From the NCBI GenBank assembly GCA_030017395.1, contig JASEIZ010000029.1, positions 1 to 14,287 of the forward strand: DNA of 14,287 bases, read 5' to 3'. Made by a program: the position numbers and the translations under genes. Position 1 is the first letter of the stretch; every line of letters begins with the position of its first letter. Shown piece after piece: positions 13,562 through 14,287 of this stretch. The notes beneath the pieces are model-generated. The model saw only the letters and a program-made list of their open reading frames with translations. It was not told where the DNA came from and did no database searches. This DNA comes from Desulfobacterales bacterium. Lineage in GTDB: Bacteria; Desulfobacterota; Desulfobacteria; Desulfobacterales; ETH-SRB1.

Positions 13562-14287
13562 TCCAGTATTCCAAGTATCAGGATAATGCCTGTTATCAGA
13601 ATAAATGCAATTATATCCGCCCTGCTGATCGAAAAGCTGCTCAGGCTGTAAAGCTTCCCCCTGAAGCCGCGGCAAATCATGGCATTGTGAACACGCTGCG
13701 ACCGGTCAAAACCCCTTACCAGAAGCATTCCAACCAGATAAGCGTAGCTTCTATAAGTATGCAGATCCGTCTTTGGTTTAAACCCTCTAATTTTCATGGA
13801 ATTAACCAGGCGGGTATATTCTTTATACATTACATGGAGATACCTGTATGTAAAGAAGAAAAGATGCACAAGTTTTTTGGGCATACCCAATTGATGCATG
13901 GCATGGCCTATAGTAAATATCGGAGTTGATACAGCCAGCGTAATCAGCATCAGCATGATGGAATTCGATTTAATGGTTATTCTAAAAGCAAACAGTACGC
14001 CCTCACGTGTTCCGGTCAGGGGGCCGATTGAAAAGAGATGCTCACCGGCAAATGTAAAGGGCAGAAAAAGCCACAGGAAAACAAGGAGGGTGTTTACGGG
14101 AATCAGCCGTTTGAATACTTCTTTTATCCGTATTCCGGCAGAAAACAGTATAATAATGCCCACGGCAAGGGCTGCAATTAAAACCACAAGCTGGTTTGAC
14201 ACGGTTGCTGAAACGGAAAAAAGAATGGCTATAACAATCTTGACGCGAGGATCAAGACGATAAATAAAGGAATTGTTGCCTGATATT
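13543..14287 (-). CDS. cbiQ: ECF transporter T component, 5'-partial at window edge
   Basis: The frame stays open to the right edge. Upstream of the GTG at 14202 the translation reads ...SFIYRLDPRVKIVIAILF, the typical CbiQ N-terminal LDPRvK block, so the real start lies at or beyond 14287 and the GTG is internal. At least 247 residues are visible of about 250-260. The protein is a membrane scaffold with several hydrophobic helices (for example LVVLIAALAVGIIILF and IIAFILITGIILILGIL). The two cytoplasmic ARG-type motifs that grip the ATPases appear as KIRGF (13780-13794) and ICRGF (13663-13677). It couples CbiO to a substrate-binding component, probably CbiM or NikM, encoded off the window to the right. 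The 3' end overlaps cbiO. The substrate (Co or Ni most likely, supported by the CbiO His tail) is inferred. Confidence 0.92.
   Translation of the reverse strand, partial: ISGNNSFIYRLDPRVKIVIAILFSVSATVSNQLVVLIAALAVGIIILFSAGIRIKEVFKRLIPVNTLLVFLWLFLPFTFAGEHLFSIGPLTGTREGVLFAFRITIKSNSIMLMLITLAVSTPIFTIGHAMHQLGMPKKLVHLFFFTYRYLHVMYKEYTRLVNSMKIRGFKPKTDLHTYRSYAYLVGMLLVRGFDRSQRVHNAMICRGFRGKLYSLSSFSISRADIIAFILITGIILILGILEWTQTT

Noticed and set aside
13562..13675. Longer start for CbiO at 13675
   Set aside because: The extra 38 residues lie over cbiQ in another frame and lack ABC-domain similarity; the fold begins at the ATG at 13561.
14200..14202. GTG as the start of CbiQ
   Set aside because: The same frame continues upstream with the family LDPRVK block to the window edge, so this GTG is internal.

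Overview
The window is a gene-dense chromosomal segment of a Gram-negative bacterium with a moderately AT-rich genome. A lipid A-type acyltransferase, a soluble multi-domain sensor kinase, capsule or LPS sugar genes and an intact-PHP DnaE fit a Desulfobacterota (formerly Deltaproteobacteria) member. That placement rests on overall protein character and is an inference; no rRNA or tRNA is visible to test it.

Region 1 (1-3979, + strand) is a likely operon. It holds the 3' part of an LpxL-like acyltransferase, a cytosolic GAF-type sensor histidine kinase, and an enolase-superfamily enzyme of the muconate-lactonizing subgroup starting 3 bases after the kinase stop. Region 2 (4054-6336) has a YciO-type YrdC-fold gene on the - strand diverging from guaB (IMP dehydrogenase). 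The ~207-base gap between them carries a 10-bp tandem repeat and a 14-bp palindrome that look like operator elements. Region 3 (6337-12824, + strand) runs guaB 3' hairpins, dnaE (replicative polymerase), manC-like mannose-1-phosphate guanylyltransferase and a DegT-family sugar aminotransferase. The last two point to nucleotide-sugar synthesis for a surface polysaccharide. Region 4 (12821-14287, - strand) is the end of an ECF-type metal transporter operon: cbiO with a His-rich tail and the 5'-truncated (by the window edge) cbiQ. It converges on the aminotransferase gene with overlapping stop codons.

Most genes are housekeeping, and I see no defence system, CRISPR array, phage or transposase. 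The less ordinary material is as follows. (i) Two intergenic elements flank manC, each made of 7-bp tandem repeats facing each other in inverted orientation. (ii) The ManC-like protein has a phosphomannose isomerase cupin that lost its metal ligands, and its family-like sequence stops exactly where the downstream heptad element begins. (iii) The enolase-superfamily enzyme lacks the residues expected for dipeptide specificity. (iv) The YciO-like protein has half of the TsaC signature. (v) Several start regions (dnaE, manC) could fold over their ribosome binding sites.
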